A DNA stretch of 64,000 bases from assembly GCF_008033385.1 (NCBI RefSeq), contig NZ_VOGY01000012.1, forward strand, positions 87,403 through 151,402, given 5' to 3'. The stretch comes from Algibacter pacificus (lineage in GTDB: Bacteria > Bacteroidota > Bacteroidia > Flavobacteriales > Flavobacteriaceae). Positions 1 through 8,481 of this stretch are shown one piece after another. A program made the position numbers and the translations under genes. Within the stretch, counting starts at the first letter, position 1; every line of letters starts with the position of its first letter. The notes beneath the pieces are model-generated. The model made no database searches. It was not told the origin of the DNA and worked only from the letters and a program-made list of their open reading frames with translations.

Positions 1-273
1 AAGCTTAGCAATCTCTTCCTCAAACCTTATTACATAATTTTGAGTGTGTTTTACTAATTTCACATGGCAGAACACTACAAAATCGCGTTCAATTTTTGTT
101 TTATTTACTAAGGCAATATACCCTTCTATAAACCCTGCTTTTTCCAGTTTTTTTATCCGCTCATAAACAGCTGTAACCGATAGTTTCAACTTATTGGAAA
201 GCTCTTTATTTGTTTGCTTGCTATCTGTTTGCAAAAACTCCAATAACTTTTTATCTACTGAATCAAAAATCAT
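1..273 (-). CDS. Lrp/AsnC family transcriptional regulator (partial, C-terminus outside window)
   Basis: Reading leftwards from an ATG at 273, the frame stays open to base 1, so about 91 N-terminal residues are visible. They form a winged helix-turn-helix of the Lrp/AsnC type (opening MIFDSVDKKLLEFL, then TNKELSNKLKLSVTAVYERI and KKLEKAGFIEGY), followed by the start of the effector-binding RAM domain (VVFCHVKLVKHTQNY). Members bind AT-rich palindromes and respond to amino acids, often controlling a divergent amino-acid gene. Here the divergent neighbour is a methionine gamma-lyase-like enzyme 156 bp away, with a 14-bp dyad between them. Regulation of that gene is inferred from this arrangement. 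The ORF is missing from a length-filtered gene list only because the window cuts it. Confidence 0.88.
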   Translation of the reverse strand, partial: MIFDSVDKKLLEFLQTDSKQTNKELSNKLKLSVTAVYERIKKLEKAGFIEGYIALVNKTKIERDFVVFCHVKLVKHTQNYVIRFEEEIAKL

Positions 274-321
274 AGTCGAAAATTTTTCAGTAAAACTAAA
301 CCAAAAACACTATAAACCAAC

Positions 322-357
322 AATAAAACTAATTTAATATATAAAATTAGTTTTATT
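322..357. promoter_or_regulatory. 14-bp inverted repeat, candidate Lrp/AsnC operator
   Basis: AATAAAACTAATTT (322-335) and AAATTAGTTTTATT (344-357) are perfect reverse complements around an 8-bp AT spacer. They lie midway between the divergent Lrp-type regulator and the methionine gamma-lyase-like gene. Lrp-family proteins bind AT-rich palindromes, so this is the obvious operator candidate. It has no T-run suggesting a terminator. Operator function is inferred. Confidence 0.5.
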
Positions 358-378
358 TTCTATAAATAAAACCAACTA

Positions 379-409
379 TTGTTATTTATACTAAAAATTT
401 AAAACTTTG
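379..409 (+). promoter_or_regulatory. Candidate Bacteroidota-type promoter for the methionine gamma-lyase-like gene
   Basis: A TTG (379-381) is followed after 20 bp by AAACTTTG (402-409), a 7-of-8 match to the Bacteroidota -7 element TAnnTTTG. The ATG lies at 430, which would give a short leader. The site is directly downstream of the 322-357 dyad, so a bound regulator could affect it. Confidence 0.4.
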
Positions 410-429
410 CTCAAAATAAAACATAATAT

Positions 430-1635
430 ATGAAATTTAAACCCGCAAATAATATTCAAGACTTACAATACTTTGGCGAATTTGGAGGTGTAAACCCTTC
501 TATTTCCGACTCATCAACTTACACATTTCTATCTGCAAAAACAATGTTTGATACTTTTGAAGGTAATGCGGATGGTTGCTATTTATATTCACGACACTCC
601 TCACCTTCTAACTTATACTTAGGAGCTGCTTTAGCTGCTATGGAAGGCACTGAAACAGCAAACATAACCGCTTCCGGAATGGGTGCTATTACAGCAACAC
701 TTCTTCAATTATGCGGCAACAACGACCATGTTGTATCTAGCAGAACTATTTACGGAGGAACTTATGCTTTTTTAAAGAATTTTGCACCGCGTTTTAATAT
801 TAAAACAAGCTTTGTAGACATTACTAAATTAGATGACGTAGAAGCTGCAATAACTAAAAACACCAAAGTAATTTATTGCGAATCGGTTAGCAATCCACTA
901 TTAGAAGTAGCCAATATAAAAGCTTTATCTCTAATTGCTAAAAAGCACCAATTAAAATTAGTAGTAGATAACACCTTTTCTCCTTTATCCATAACCCCCG
1001 CACTACTAGGCGCTGATGTTGTAATACACAGTTTAACTAAATTTATAAACGGCTCAAGTGATACAGTTGGTGGTGTTATTTGCGGAACAAAAGAATTTAT
1101 TGATAGCTTAAGAAATGTTAATACTGGTGCAGCAATGCTTTTAGGAGCCACAATGGATAGTATAAAAGCGTCTACAATATTAAAAAACCTAAGAACTTTA
1201 CACATCAGAATGCAGAAACATAGTGAAAACGCTCTTTATTTATCTGAAAAATTTAAAAGCATTGGTTTAAAAACAGTATACCCAGGACTAAATTCTCATC
1301 CATCACACGAATTATATAAAAACATGATGAATCCTTTATATGGCTTTGGAGGTTTGTTTACTTTAGACACAGGTTCCAAAGAGAAAGCTAATGCACTTAT
1401 GGAGCTTATGCAGAATAAAAACTTAGGATATTTAGCTGTTAGTCTTGGATTTTACAAAACTTTATTTAGTGCTCCAAGCAGTTCTACATCGTCTGAAATT
1501 CCAGAAGACGAACAAAAAGAAATGGGGTTAACAGATGGTTTAATTCGTTTTTCCATAGGTCTAGATAGCGACATTGAACGCAGTTTTGAAATTATGAAAA
1601 ACTGCATGATAGAAGTTGGCGTTTTATCTAAATAA
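430..1635 (+). CDS. Methionine gamma-lyase / Cys-Met metabolism PLP enzyme
   Basis: This is a fold-type I PLP enzyme of the Cys/Met metabolism family, 401 residues, the usual length. The PLP lysine is K204 in SLTKFINGSSD. The upstream YSRHSSPSN and ASGMGAITATLL segments and the VVDNTFSPL strand match the family. Such enzymes do alpha,gamma- or alpha,beta-elimination or gamma-replacement on methionine, cystathionine or homocysteine in the cytosol. Divergence from an Lrp-type regulator favours catabolic methionine gamma-lyase, but cystathionine gamma-synthase or -lyase activity cannot be excluded from sequence alone. Start: ATG at 430, just downstream of a TTG-N20-AAACTTTG promoter candidate. 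Confidence 0.85.
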   Translation: MKFKPANNIQDLQYFGEFGGVNPSISDSSTYTFLSAKTMFDTFEGNADGCYLYSRHSSPSNLYLGAALAAMEGTETANITASGMGAITATLLQLCGNNDHVVSSRTIYGGTYAFLKNFAPRFNIKTSFVDITKLDDVEAAITKNTKVIYCESVSNPLLEVANIKALSLIAKKHQLKLVVDNTFSPLSITPALLGADVVIHSLTKFINGSSDTVGGVICGTKEFIDSLRNVNTGAAMLLGATMDSIKASTILKNLRTLHIRMQKHSENALYLSEKFKSIGLKTVYPGLNSHPSHELYKNMMNPLYGFGGLFTLDTGSKEKANALMELMQNKNLGYLAVSLGFYKTLFSAPSSSTSSEIPEDEQKEMGLTDGLIRFSIGLDSDIERSFEIMKNCMIEVGVLSK

Positions 1636-1643
1636 ACTTTAAC

Positions 1644-1682
1644 ATCAACTACCTATCTAATAACATTAAATAGGTAGTTGAT
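1644..1682. terminator. 13-bp hairpin between convergent genes
   Basis: ATCAACTACCTAT (1644-1656) and ATAGGTAGTTGAT (1670-1682) pair perfectly. The hairpin lies right after the methionine gamma-lyase-like gene and before the 3' end of the convergent pcm gene. It has no T-tract on either side, so it may act as a bidirectional 3'-end stabiliser rather than a true intrinsic terminator. Confidence 0.5.
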
Positions 1683-1733
1683 ATGATTAAATGTATTTAC
1701 CTAAAAATAAATTCATTACAAACAAAAAAACTA

Positions 1734-2399
1734 TTAATTCTTATCTTCCAATAACGGTACAAACCTAAACTCTCCAAATTCTTCTTGTTCAAACTCCTTT
1801 GGACCTTTTCTAATAAAAAGCGTCATAATTTGCACATCGTCTCCAACAGGAATAACAAGCCTTCCTCCTATTTTTAACTGACTTAACAGCGGGCGCGGCA
1901 CAAAAGGTGCACCAGCAGTAACAATAATACTATCAAAAGGCGCCTCAGTTTTCAAACCAATATAACCATCTCCAAATATGAGTTTTTTAGGACGATATCC
2001 TAATTTGGGTAAAAACTTTTCAGTCTTTTTAAAAAGTTTGTGTTGACGCTCAATACTATAGACCTTTGCTCCTAATTCGCATAAAACAGCGGTTTGATAA
2101 CCACTACCTGTCCCTATTTCTAGAACGGTGTCTCCGGGTTTAACTTTCATCAATTCACTTTGAAAAGCCACAGTATACGGTTGCGAAATAGTTTGATCTG
2201 CAGCAATAGGAAAAGCTTTATCTTGGTATGCATGATCTAAAAAACTAGAATCCATAAAAAGATGACGTGGAATTTTACCAATAGCCGCTAATACAGCCGT
2301 GTCAGTTATGCCTTTGTTTTTTAATACATTAACTAATTGTTGCCTTAATCCGTGATGTTTAAAAGTGTCTTTCAATGTTTCCGAAGTTTTACCGTCCAA
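1734..2399 (-). CDS. pcm: Protein-L-isoaspartate O-methyltransferase
   Basis: This is a SAM-dependent carboxyl methyltransferase that starts repair of isoaspartyl residues in damaged proteins. The family signatures are present: AADQTISQPYTVAFQSEL (substrate loop), VLEIGTGSGYQTAVL (SAM motif I), and IIVTAGAPFVPRPLLSQLK with GGRLVIPVG near the C-terminus. Length is about 221 residues, normal for PCMT. No ATG is available in frame. The choices are TTG at 2399 and TTG at 2375 (LKDTFKHHGLRQQ); the latter looks more like flavobacterial homologues, so the first 8 residues are uncertain. A stop codon lies just upstream of 2399. It is convergent with the preceding gene and divergent from the oxidoreductase at 2533. 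Confidence 0.9.
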   Translation of the reverse strand: MDGKTSETLKDTFKHHGLRQQLVNVLKNKGITDTAVLAAIGKIPRHLFMDSSFLDHAYQDKAFPIAADQTISQPYTVAFQSELMKVKPGDTVLEIGTGSGYQTAVLCELGAKVYSIERQHKLFKKTEKFLPKLGYRPKKLIFGDGYIGLKTEAPFDSIIVTAGAPFVPRPLLSQLKIGGRLVIPVGDDVQIMTLFIRKGPKEFEQEEFGEFRFVPLLEDKN

Positions 2400-2532
2400 A
2401 ATTAGTTAAACATTTTTAAGCGGAAAACATTTTTTATTGAATTTATTTTTAACAAGAATCAGGTAAAATTTTAAGTCTATTTAAGCAAATGGATATCTTA
2501 ATTATCTTATTTTTGTTAAAAACCTATAAATT

Positions 2533-3492
2533 ATGCTAAACGCTGGAGTACTTGGTGCTGGTCATCTTGGAAAAATTCATTTGAGACTACTTAATCAATC
2601 AGAAAAATATAATCTTGTCGGATTTTATGATGCCGATGAAGCTAACGGAAAACGTGTAGAAGCGGAGTTTGGATTCAAATTTTTTAATTCTATTGACGAA
2701 CTCATCGATGCCGTTGATATGATTGATATTGTAACCCCAACGCTATCACATTACAATTGTGCTAAACAAGCTATAGCTAAAGGAAAACATGTTTTTATTG
2801 AAAAACCAATAACCAATACGGTTGAAGAAGCCGAACATATTAGACAACTTTTATCCGAACATAATTTACGAGGCCAAGTCGGTCACGTAGAACGTTTTAA
2901 CCCGGCTTATTTAGCAATAAAAGACGATATAAAATCACCTATGTTTATTGAAACACACCGCTTAGCCGAGTTTAACCCTCGCGGCACAGACGTTCCTGTG
3001 GTTCTCGATTTAATGATTCACGATATCGACATCGTTTTAAGCGTTGTAAAATCTAAAGTAAAGCATATTTCAGCCAGTGGTGTTTCGGTTATTAGCGACA
3101 CCCCAGATATTGCAAATGCCCGTATAGAATTTGAAAACGGTTGCGTTGCCAATCTTACAGCGAGTAGAATTTCACTTAAAAAAATGAGAAAGGCACGCTT
3201 CTTTCAAAAGGACGCTTACATTTCTGTAGATTTTTTAGAAAAGAAATGTGAAGTTGTAAAAATGAAAGATGCTCCAGAAACTCCTGGGGATTTCGATATG
3301 GTTTTACAAAACGCAGAAGGTGTTAAAAAACAAATCTATTTTGACAACCCTAAAGTAGCCGATAACAATTCTATTTTAGACGAATTGGAAACCTTTGCAC
3401 ACGCTATCAACACCAATACAACGCCAATTGTAACCTTACATGATGGCACGGAAGCATTGCGTGTGGCTACCCAAATTATTGCCTGCTTTTAG
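2533..3492 (+). CDS. Gfo/Idh/MocA family NAD(P)-dependent oxidoreductase
   Basis: The protein has 319 residues with an N-terminal Rossmann fold (GVLGAGHLGKIHLRLL), the family motif EKP at residues 90-92 (HVFIEKPITNT), and a C-terminal alpha/beta domain with VLDLMIHDIDIVLSV carrying the usual catalytic Asp/His region. Family members oxidise or reduce sugar or cyclitol hydroxyls. In flavobacteria this subtype sits by 3-hydroxybutyryl-CoA dehydrogenase and the YggS gene, as here, and its substrate is not known. It starts a co-directional run that continues to miaA. A TATTTTTG at 2508-2515 could be its -7 element, but no clear -33 element was seen. Confidence 0.88.
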   Translation: MLNAGVLGAGHLGKIHLRLLNQSEKYNLVGFYDADEANGKRVEAEFGFKFFNSIDELIDAVDMIDIVTPTLSHYNCAKQAIAKGKHVFIEKPITNTVEEAEHIRQLLSEHNLRGQVGHVERFNPAYLAIKDDIKSPMFIETHRLAEFNPRGTDVPVVLDLMIHDIDIVLSVVKSKVKHISASGVSVISDTPDIANARIEFENGCVANLTASRISLKKMRKARFFQKDAYISVDFLEKKCEVVKMKDAPETPGDFDMVLQNAEGVKKQIYFDNPKVADNNSILDELETFAHAINTNTTPIVTLHDGTEALRVATQIIACF

Positions 3493-3559
3493 TCTCTAAA
3501 ATGAGCAATAATTAACATAAAACATGTTCTGCTTTCGCAGAAATAAAAATTTTATCAGC

Positions 3560-4453
3560 ATGAAAAACATAGCAGTCATTGGCGCAGGAACCATGGGAAA
3601 TGGTATTGCGCACACCTTTGCACAAAGCGGTTTTAAAGTTAAGCTAATCGATATTAACGCATTGGCTTTAGAAACAGGACTGCAAACCATTGTAAGAAAT
3701 TTAGATCGCATGGTGGCTAAGGAAAAAATTACGGAAACTGATAAAAAGAAGACACTAGACAATATTTCAACATATACTTCAATAGCTGATGGCGTTATAA
3801 AAACCGATTTAGTTATTGAAGCTGCAACAGAAAACCTAGATTTAAAATTAAAAGTTTTTAAACAACTTAGTGAAGTTTGTGAAGAGAACTGCATTTTAGC
3901 AACCAACACCTCCTCCATTTCTATTACCCAAATTGCTGCGGTTACAGAAAAACCAGATCATGTTATTGGTATGCATTTTATGAATCCGGTGCCTATAATG
4001 CCATTGGTTGAAATTATTCGGGGTTACAACACCAGCGATACCGTTACAAAAACCATCATGGATTTATCTATTAAATTAGATAAACAACCTGTGGAAGTTA
4101 ACGATTATCCCGGTTTTGTAGCGAATAGAATTTTAATACCCATGCTTAATGAATCTATAGAAACACTTTATAATGGTGTTGCTGGCGTAGAAGAAATTGA
4201 CACCGTAATGAAACTTGGGATGGCACACCCCATGGGACCGCTTCAATTAGCCGATTTTATTGGTTTGGATGTTTGCCTATCTATTTTAAATGTGATGTAT
4301 AACGGATTTAAAAACCCGAAATACGCCCCATGCCCTTTGTTAGTCAACATGGTTAATGCAGGAAAATTAGGCGTAAAATCTGGTGAAGGTTTTTATGACT
4401 ATTCTGAACATAAAAAAGCAGAAAAAGTATCAAAACAGTTCGCAGACTTATAA
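3560..4453 (+). CDS. 3-hydroxybutyryl-CoA dehydrogenase (3-hydroxyacyl-CoA dehydrogenase family)
   Basis: This is an NAD(P)H-linked interconverter of acetoacetyl-CoA/3-hydroxyacyl-CoA, for fatty-acid or butyrate-type metabolism. The short form (297 residues) has an N-terminal Rossmann fold (GAGTMGNGIAHTFAQ), the ATNTSS strand and catalytic His context (GMHFMNPVPIMPLVE), then the helical C-terminal domain (NDYPGFVANRIL, GLDVCLSIL) ending in GEGFYDY. An upstream in-frame ATG at 3524 would add MFCFRRNKNFIS. The start at 3560 (MKNIAVIGAGTMGNG) is preferred because the Rossmann strand begins there in the family. The gap to the upstream gene is 67 bp and to the downstream YggS-like gene 39 bp. Confidence 0.9.
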   Translation: MKNIAVIGAGTMGNGIAHTFAQSGFKVKLIDINALALETGLQTIVRNLDRMVAKEKITETDKKKTLDNISTYTSIADGVIKTDLVIEAATENLDLKLKVFKQLSEVCEENCILATNTSSISITQIAAVTEKPDHVIGMHFMNPVPIMPLVEIIRGYNTSDTVTKTIMDLSIKLDKQPVEVNDYPGFVANRILIPMLNESIETLYNGVAGVEEIDTVMKLGMAHPMGPLQLADFIGLDVCLSILNVMYNGFKNPKYAPCPLLVNMVNAGKLGVKSGEGFYDYSEHKKAEKVSKQFADL

Positions 4454-4492
4454 CTGAATTTATCGATTTCAAAAACAAAATAACACCTCCAA

Positions 4493-5158
4493 ATGAGTAT
4501 CAGTAAAAATCTTATTCAAATAAAGTCAATTTTACCAGAACATGTAACACTTGTTGCGGTTTCTAAAACCAAACCTGTTAACGATTTAATGGAAGCCTAT
4601 AATGCCGGACAACGTATTTTTGGTGAAAATAAAATTCAAGAAATGGCCGACAAGTACGACACTATGCCAAAAGATATTGCATGGCACATGATTGGCCATG
4701 TACAGCGTAATAAAGTGAAATACATGGCGCCGTTTGTTGATTTAATCCATGGGGTGGATAATTTTAAATTACTTGAAGAAATAAACAAACAAGCCCAAAA
4801 ACACGATAGAGTTATCGATTGTCTACTTCAAATAAAAATAGCTTCGGAAGATTCAAAATTTGGCTTATCTCCAATTGAAGCTTCTGAAATTCTTCAATCC
4901 GAAGCTTTTTCAGCATTAAAAAACATTAGAATTACTGGGGTTATGGGTATGGCAACCTTTACCGATAACGAAACACAAATAGAAACTGAATTTAAATTAT
5001 TAAAATCGACTTTCGATAATTTAAAAGACATACATACCGATAATACTGCGTTTACAACCATTTCCATGGGAATGAGTGGTGATTATAAATTAGCAATTCA
5101 ATGTGGAAGCACTATGGTTCGCGTTGGAAGTAGTATATTTGGTTTAAGAAATTATTAA
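4493..5158 (+). CDS. YggS/PROSC family PLP homeostasis protein
   Basis: The protein has 221 residues, a single alanine-racemase-like TIM barrel. The PLP lysine is K25 in VAVSKTKPV. GENKIQEMADK, WHMIGHVQRNK, VMGMATFTDN and ISMGMSGDYKLAI are the family blocks, and it ends in the phosphate-binding VRVGSSIFG. YggS proteins buffer free pyridoxal phosphate and affect amino-acid pools; no catalytic turnover is firmly established. It closely follows the hydroxyacyl-CoA dehydrogenase gene and precedes the exonuclease fusion by 79 bp. Confidence 0.92.
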   Translation: MSISKNLIQIKSILPEHVTLVAVSKTKPVNDLMEAYNAGQRIFGENKIQEMADKYDTMPKDIAWHMIGHVQRNKVKYMAPFVDLIHGVDNFKLLEEINKQAQKHDRVIDCLLQIKIASEDSKFGLSPIEASEILQSEAFSALKNIRITGVMGMATFTDNETQIETEFKLLKSTFDNLKDIHTDNTAFTTISMGMSGDYKLAIQCGSTMVRVGSSIFGLRNY

Positions 5159-5237
5159 CGGAAATTGCCCGAAGTAGAAAGGCGGATAATAAATACCGAC
5201 AATACATACTGACGACTGAATATTAAAATAAAAGCAT

Positions 5238-6620
5238 TTGTACGCAATAGTAGATATAGAAACCACTGGTGGAAAATTTAATGAAGAAGGCATCACCGAA
5301 ATTGCTATTTATAAGTTCGACGGTCATGAGGTAGTCGATCAGTTTATTAGTCTTGTTAATCCAGAACGCGACATACAACCCTTCGTTGTTCAACTTACTG
5401 GAATAAATAGCAACATGCTTAAAAATGCTCCAAAGTTTTACGAAATTGCTAAACGTATTATTGAAATTACGGAAGATTGTATTTTAGTAGCGCACAATGC
5501 TCAATTTGATTATCGTATTTTGGGTACAGAATTTAGACGCTTAGGATATAATTACAAACGTAAAACACTTTGCACAGTAGAACTGGCTAAAGATTTAATA
5601 CCAGGACAAGCTTCATATAGTTTAGGAAAATTGGTAAGATCGCTTGGCATTCCTGTAACCGACAGACATCGGGCGTCTGGAGATGCTTTGGCCACCGTAA
5701 AACTTTTCAAATTACTATTAGCAAAGGACACGCATAAAAATATTATTCAACAATCTATAAAACTTCATCAAAAAAAGACTCTCGATTCTAAACTTTTAAA
5801 TATTCTCGATAAGCTTCCAACAACCACGGGCGTATATTATATTCATAATGATGATGGCGATATCATTTATATTGGAAAAAGTAATAACATAAAAAAAAGA
5901 ATTAATCAACACTTTTTAGGAACGAACTCTAAATCGAAAAAAATTCGGAAATTAGTAAGTGATGTAACCTACGAATCTACAGGAAGTGAGCTCGTAGCTC
6001 TTCTTAAAGAAAACGAAGAAATAAAGCAAAATAAACCTTTATTAAACAGAGCTTTACGTCGATCCATTTTCACTCAAGCTTTATATAGTTTTATTGATGA
6101 AAACAATTATATAAATTTAAAAATTGATGTGGCCGATGGTCGCAAAAAAAACATTACAACCTTCACTAACCGACAAAGTGCCAAAAGCTTTTTAACCCAT
6201 ATGGTGGAAGAATATAATCTTTGTCAAAAACTAACCGGACTTTACAAAACAAAAACAAACTGTTTTAGCTATGATTTAAAAGAATGCCGTGGTGCCTGCA
6301 TACAAAAAGAAACATCAGAATCTTATAATAAACGTGTCAATGAATTAATTTCAAAACACAACTATACTAACAAAAACATGGTTATTGTAGATCGCGGCAG
6401 AGCAATAGATGAACGTAGTGTTGTTTTAATAGAAAACGGTGTTTTTAAAGGACTTGGATTTGTCAATCTAAACTATCAAATTAACACAATTAGCGTGCTA
6501 GAATCTATAATTACCCCCATGGAAAACAATCGAGACGCCCAACATATTATTAAAAATTACGTTCGAAAAAATAAACGTTTGAAAATTATAGATCTCAATA
6601 AAAACAAAGCAAACGAGTAA
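5238..6620 (+). CDS. DnaQ-like 3'-5' exonuclease fused to a GIY-YIG (UvrC/Cho-like) nuclease domain
   Basis: There are 460 residues in two nuclease modules. Residues 1-165 form a DEDDh exonuclease as in DNA polymerase III epsilon: VDIETTGG (Asp6, Glu8), AHNAQFDYRIL, and HRASGDALATVKLF with its His/Asp. Residues about 195-280 form a GIY-YIG domain (TGVYYIHNDDGDIIYIGKS, IKKRINQHF, ALLKENEEIK). A Cys pair region (SYDLKECRGACI) resembles the UvrC cysteine segment. The fusion suggests a repair or replication-associated nuclease, like the DnaQ-Cho fusions known in other phyla. The start is TTG at 5238, because the exonuclease first strand begins immediately and no ATG precedes it. Confidence 0.87.
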   Translation: MYAIVDIETTGGKFNEEGITEIAIYKFDGHEVVDQFISLVNPERDIQPFVVQLTGINSNMLKNAPKFYEIAKRIIEITEDCILVAHNAQFDYRILGTEFRRLGYNYKRKTLCTVELAKDLIPGQASYSLGKLVRSLGIPVTDRHRASGDALATVKLFKLLLAKDTHKNIIQQSIKLHQKKTLDSKLLNILDKLPTTTGVYYIHNDDGDIIYIGKSNNIKKRINQHFLGTNSKSKKIRKLVSDVTYESTGSELVALLKENEEIKQNKPLLNRALRRSIFTQALYSFIDENNYINLKIDVADGRKKNITTFTNRQSAKSFLTHMVEEYNLCQKLTGLYKTKTNCFSYDLKECRGACIQKETSESYNKRVNELISKHNYTNKNMVIVDRGRAIDERSVVLIENGVFKGLGFVNLNYQINTISVLESIITPMENNRDAQHIIKNYVRKNKRLKIIDLNKNKANE

Positions 6621-6641
6621 TATATTTAATATTTTTACTAA

Positions 6642-7466
6642 ATGAGTTATTCAAAGAAAAAACATTGGAAAACACGACTTCATGAAATTATTTACGAAGC
6701 CGATACGCCAGAAGGTAAGCTTTTTGATGTTATACTACTTATTATTATCATAGCCAGCATTCTATTGGTTATGCTTGAAAGCGTTGAAAGCATCGATAGA
6801 AAATACCACACCATAATTAACATTAGCGAATGGATTGTTACTATCCTTTTCACTATAGAATATATAGCACGCATTGTTACCGTAAAAAAACCGCTACACT
6901 ATATTACTAGCTTTTACGGCATTATCGATTTACTTTCTACAATACCAAAATATATATCATTGTTCTTTGCAGGAACCCATGCACTAGTTGCCATACGAGC
7001 CTTACGCCTACTGCGTGTATTTAGGATATTAAAATTAGGACGCTATCTTGGCGCATCAAATAATTTACTTAGAGCTATAAAAGCAAGTCGGGTAAAAATA
7101 TCTGTATTTCTTTTTGCTGTCGTTATTATATCCATCATTTTAGGCACTATAATGTATATTGTGGAAGGCGAAGAGCACGGGTTTACCAACATCCCTAAAA
7201 GTGTCTATTGGTGCATTGTAACACTTACTACTGTAGGGTATGGGGACATCGCTCCACAAACACCAATTGGCCAATTTATAGCCTCAATTGTTATGGTTTT
7301 AGGTTATGGTATTATTGCGGTACCAACAGGTATAGTAACCGCAGAGATTGCTAAAGTATCGGATAACACCCCAACAGTAAACACAACATCCTGCGCAAAT
7401 TGTTCTGCTGAAGGACACAAGGATCATGCTGATTTTTGCTACAATTGTGGACATAAACTGCATTAA
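6642..7466 (+). CDS. Voltage-gated-type potassium channel with C-terminal zinc ribbon
   Basis: There are 274 residues in the inner membrane. Hydrophobic segments S1-S6 are visible, with an S4-like arginine-rich helix (AIRALRLLRVFRILKLGRYL) and the K+ selectivity filter TVGYGD before S6. The tail ends with CANCSAEG...FCYNCGHKLH, two CxxC knuckles that look like a zinc ribbon or rubredoxin-like metal site. This is unusual for the family and could be a redox or metal sensor (inference). The gene starts 21 bp after the exonuclease fusion and probably shares its transcript. Confidence 0.9.
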   Translation: MSYSKKKHWKTRLHEIIYEADTPEGKLFDVILLIIIIASILLVMLESVESIDRKYHTIINISEWIVTILFTIEYIARIVTVKKPLHYITSFYGIIDLLSTIPKYISLFFAGTHALVAIRALRLLRVFRILKLGRYLGASNNLLRAIKASRVKISVFLFAVVIISIILGTIMYIVEGEEHGFTNIPKSVYWCIVTLTTVGYGDIAPQTPIGQFIASIVMVLGYGIIAVPTGIVTAEIAKVSDNTPTVNTTSCANCSAEGHKDHADFCYNCGHKLH

Positions 7467-7547
7467 CCCAATTAAAAAAAATACATCATATTTTTCAATA
7501 AAAATTTAATGCTTTTATTTCTTATTGAAACCTAAAAAATTAAAACC

Positions 7548-8462
7548 ATCAATACAACAACAAAATATCTAATTTCCATTGTAGGACCGACCGCTATTGG
7601 CAAAACAGCTTTAAGCATAAAACTAGCACAGCATTTTAATACCGAAATTATTTCGGCAGATTCTCGTCAGTTTTTTAAAGACATGCAAATTGGTACAGCT
7701 GCGCCTTCAGTAGAAGAACTGGCTGGCGCAAAACATCATTTTATTCACCATAAATCCATAGAAGAAAATTATAATGTTGGTGCTTTTGAAAAAGATGCCA
7801 TACAATGCTTAAACCATCTATTTAAAAATAGAGACGTCGTAATTATGGTTGGTGGTTCTGGCCTGTATAACGATGCCGTAACCAAAGGTTTAGACTACTT
7901 TCCAGATGTTAAAGTTTCTATTCGAGAAGACCTAAATAAATCTTTAGAAACAAATGGATTAGAGTTTTTACAAAACCAATTAAAAACGTTAGACCCTACC
8001 TCTTACAGTACGATTAGTATAGACAATCCGCATCGGGTAATTCGAGCTTTAGAGGTTTGTATTGGTAGCGGAAAACCTTATTCTTCTTTCTTGAATAAAG
8101 AAAAAAATAAACGCCTATTTACAACCATTACTATTGGATTAACAGCCGATAGAGCACTTATTTATAATCGCATAAATAAACGCGTAGATATTATGATGGA
8201 AGAAGGCTTATTGGAGGAAGTAAAAACACTACAACAATATAAAAATTTAAATGCCTTAAATACAGTAGGATATAAGGAGTTATTTCAATATTTAAATGGA
8301 GATTGGACTTTAGATTTCGCCATTTCTGAAATTAAAAAAAATACCCGCCGCTTTGCTAAACGCCAACTTACTTGGTTTAAAAGAAATGAAAACACCCTTT
8401 GGTTTGACTACCAAACGAATTTAAATACTATTATTGATAAGCTAAAGGAAAATATGCTCTAA
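7548..8462 (+). CDS. miaA: tRNA dimethylallyltransferase, apparently non-canonical start codon
   Basis: MiaA puts a dimethylallyl group on A37 of tRNAs reading UNN codons. The P-loop VGPTAIGKTALS is encoded at 7581-7616, followed by TEIISADSRQFFKDMQIGT, GGSGLY and the C-terminal RRFAKRQLTWFKR. An ATG at 7683 would delete the P-loop, so the true start is upstream. However, between the in-frame stop TAA (7533-7535) and the P-loop there is no ATG, GTG or TTG. The only candidates are ATT at 7539 and ATC at 7548, the latter giving [M]NTTTKYLISIVGPTAIGKT, which matches the usual N-terminus. With ATC the product has 304 residues. It is convergent with parC, 19 bp apart. Confidence 0.85.
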   Translation: MNTTTKYLISIVGPTAIGKTALSIKLAQHFNTEIISADSRQFFKDMQIGTAAPSVEELAGAKHHFIHHKSIEENYNVGAFEKDAIQCLNHLFKNRDVVIMVGGSGLYNDAVTKGLDYFPDVKVSIREDLNKSLETNGLEFLQNQLKTLDPTSYSTISIDNPHRVIRALEVCIGSGKPYSSFLNKEKNKRLFTTITIGLTADRALIYNRINKRVDIMMEEGLLEEVKTLQQYKNLNALNTVGYKELFQYLNGDWTLDFAISEIKKNTRRFAKRQLTWFKRNENTLWFDYQTNLNTIIDKLKENML

Positions 8463-8481
8463 ATTATAATATTTAGAGCCT

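Noticed and set aside
3496..3918. 140-codon ORF antisense to the 3-hydroxybutyryl-CoA dehydrogenase
   Set aside because: It lies within a well-supported gene on the other strand and its protein has no domain signature; it reflects codon bias of the real frame.
7683..8462. ATG at 7683 as the miaA start
   Set aside because: It would remove the P-loop and the first substrate-binding motif, both encoded intact just upstream in the same frame.
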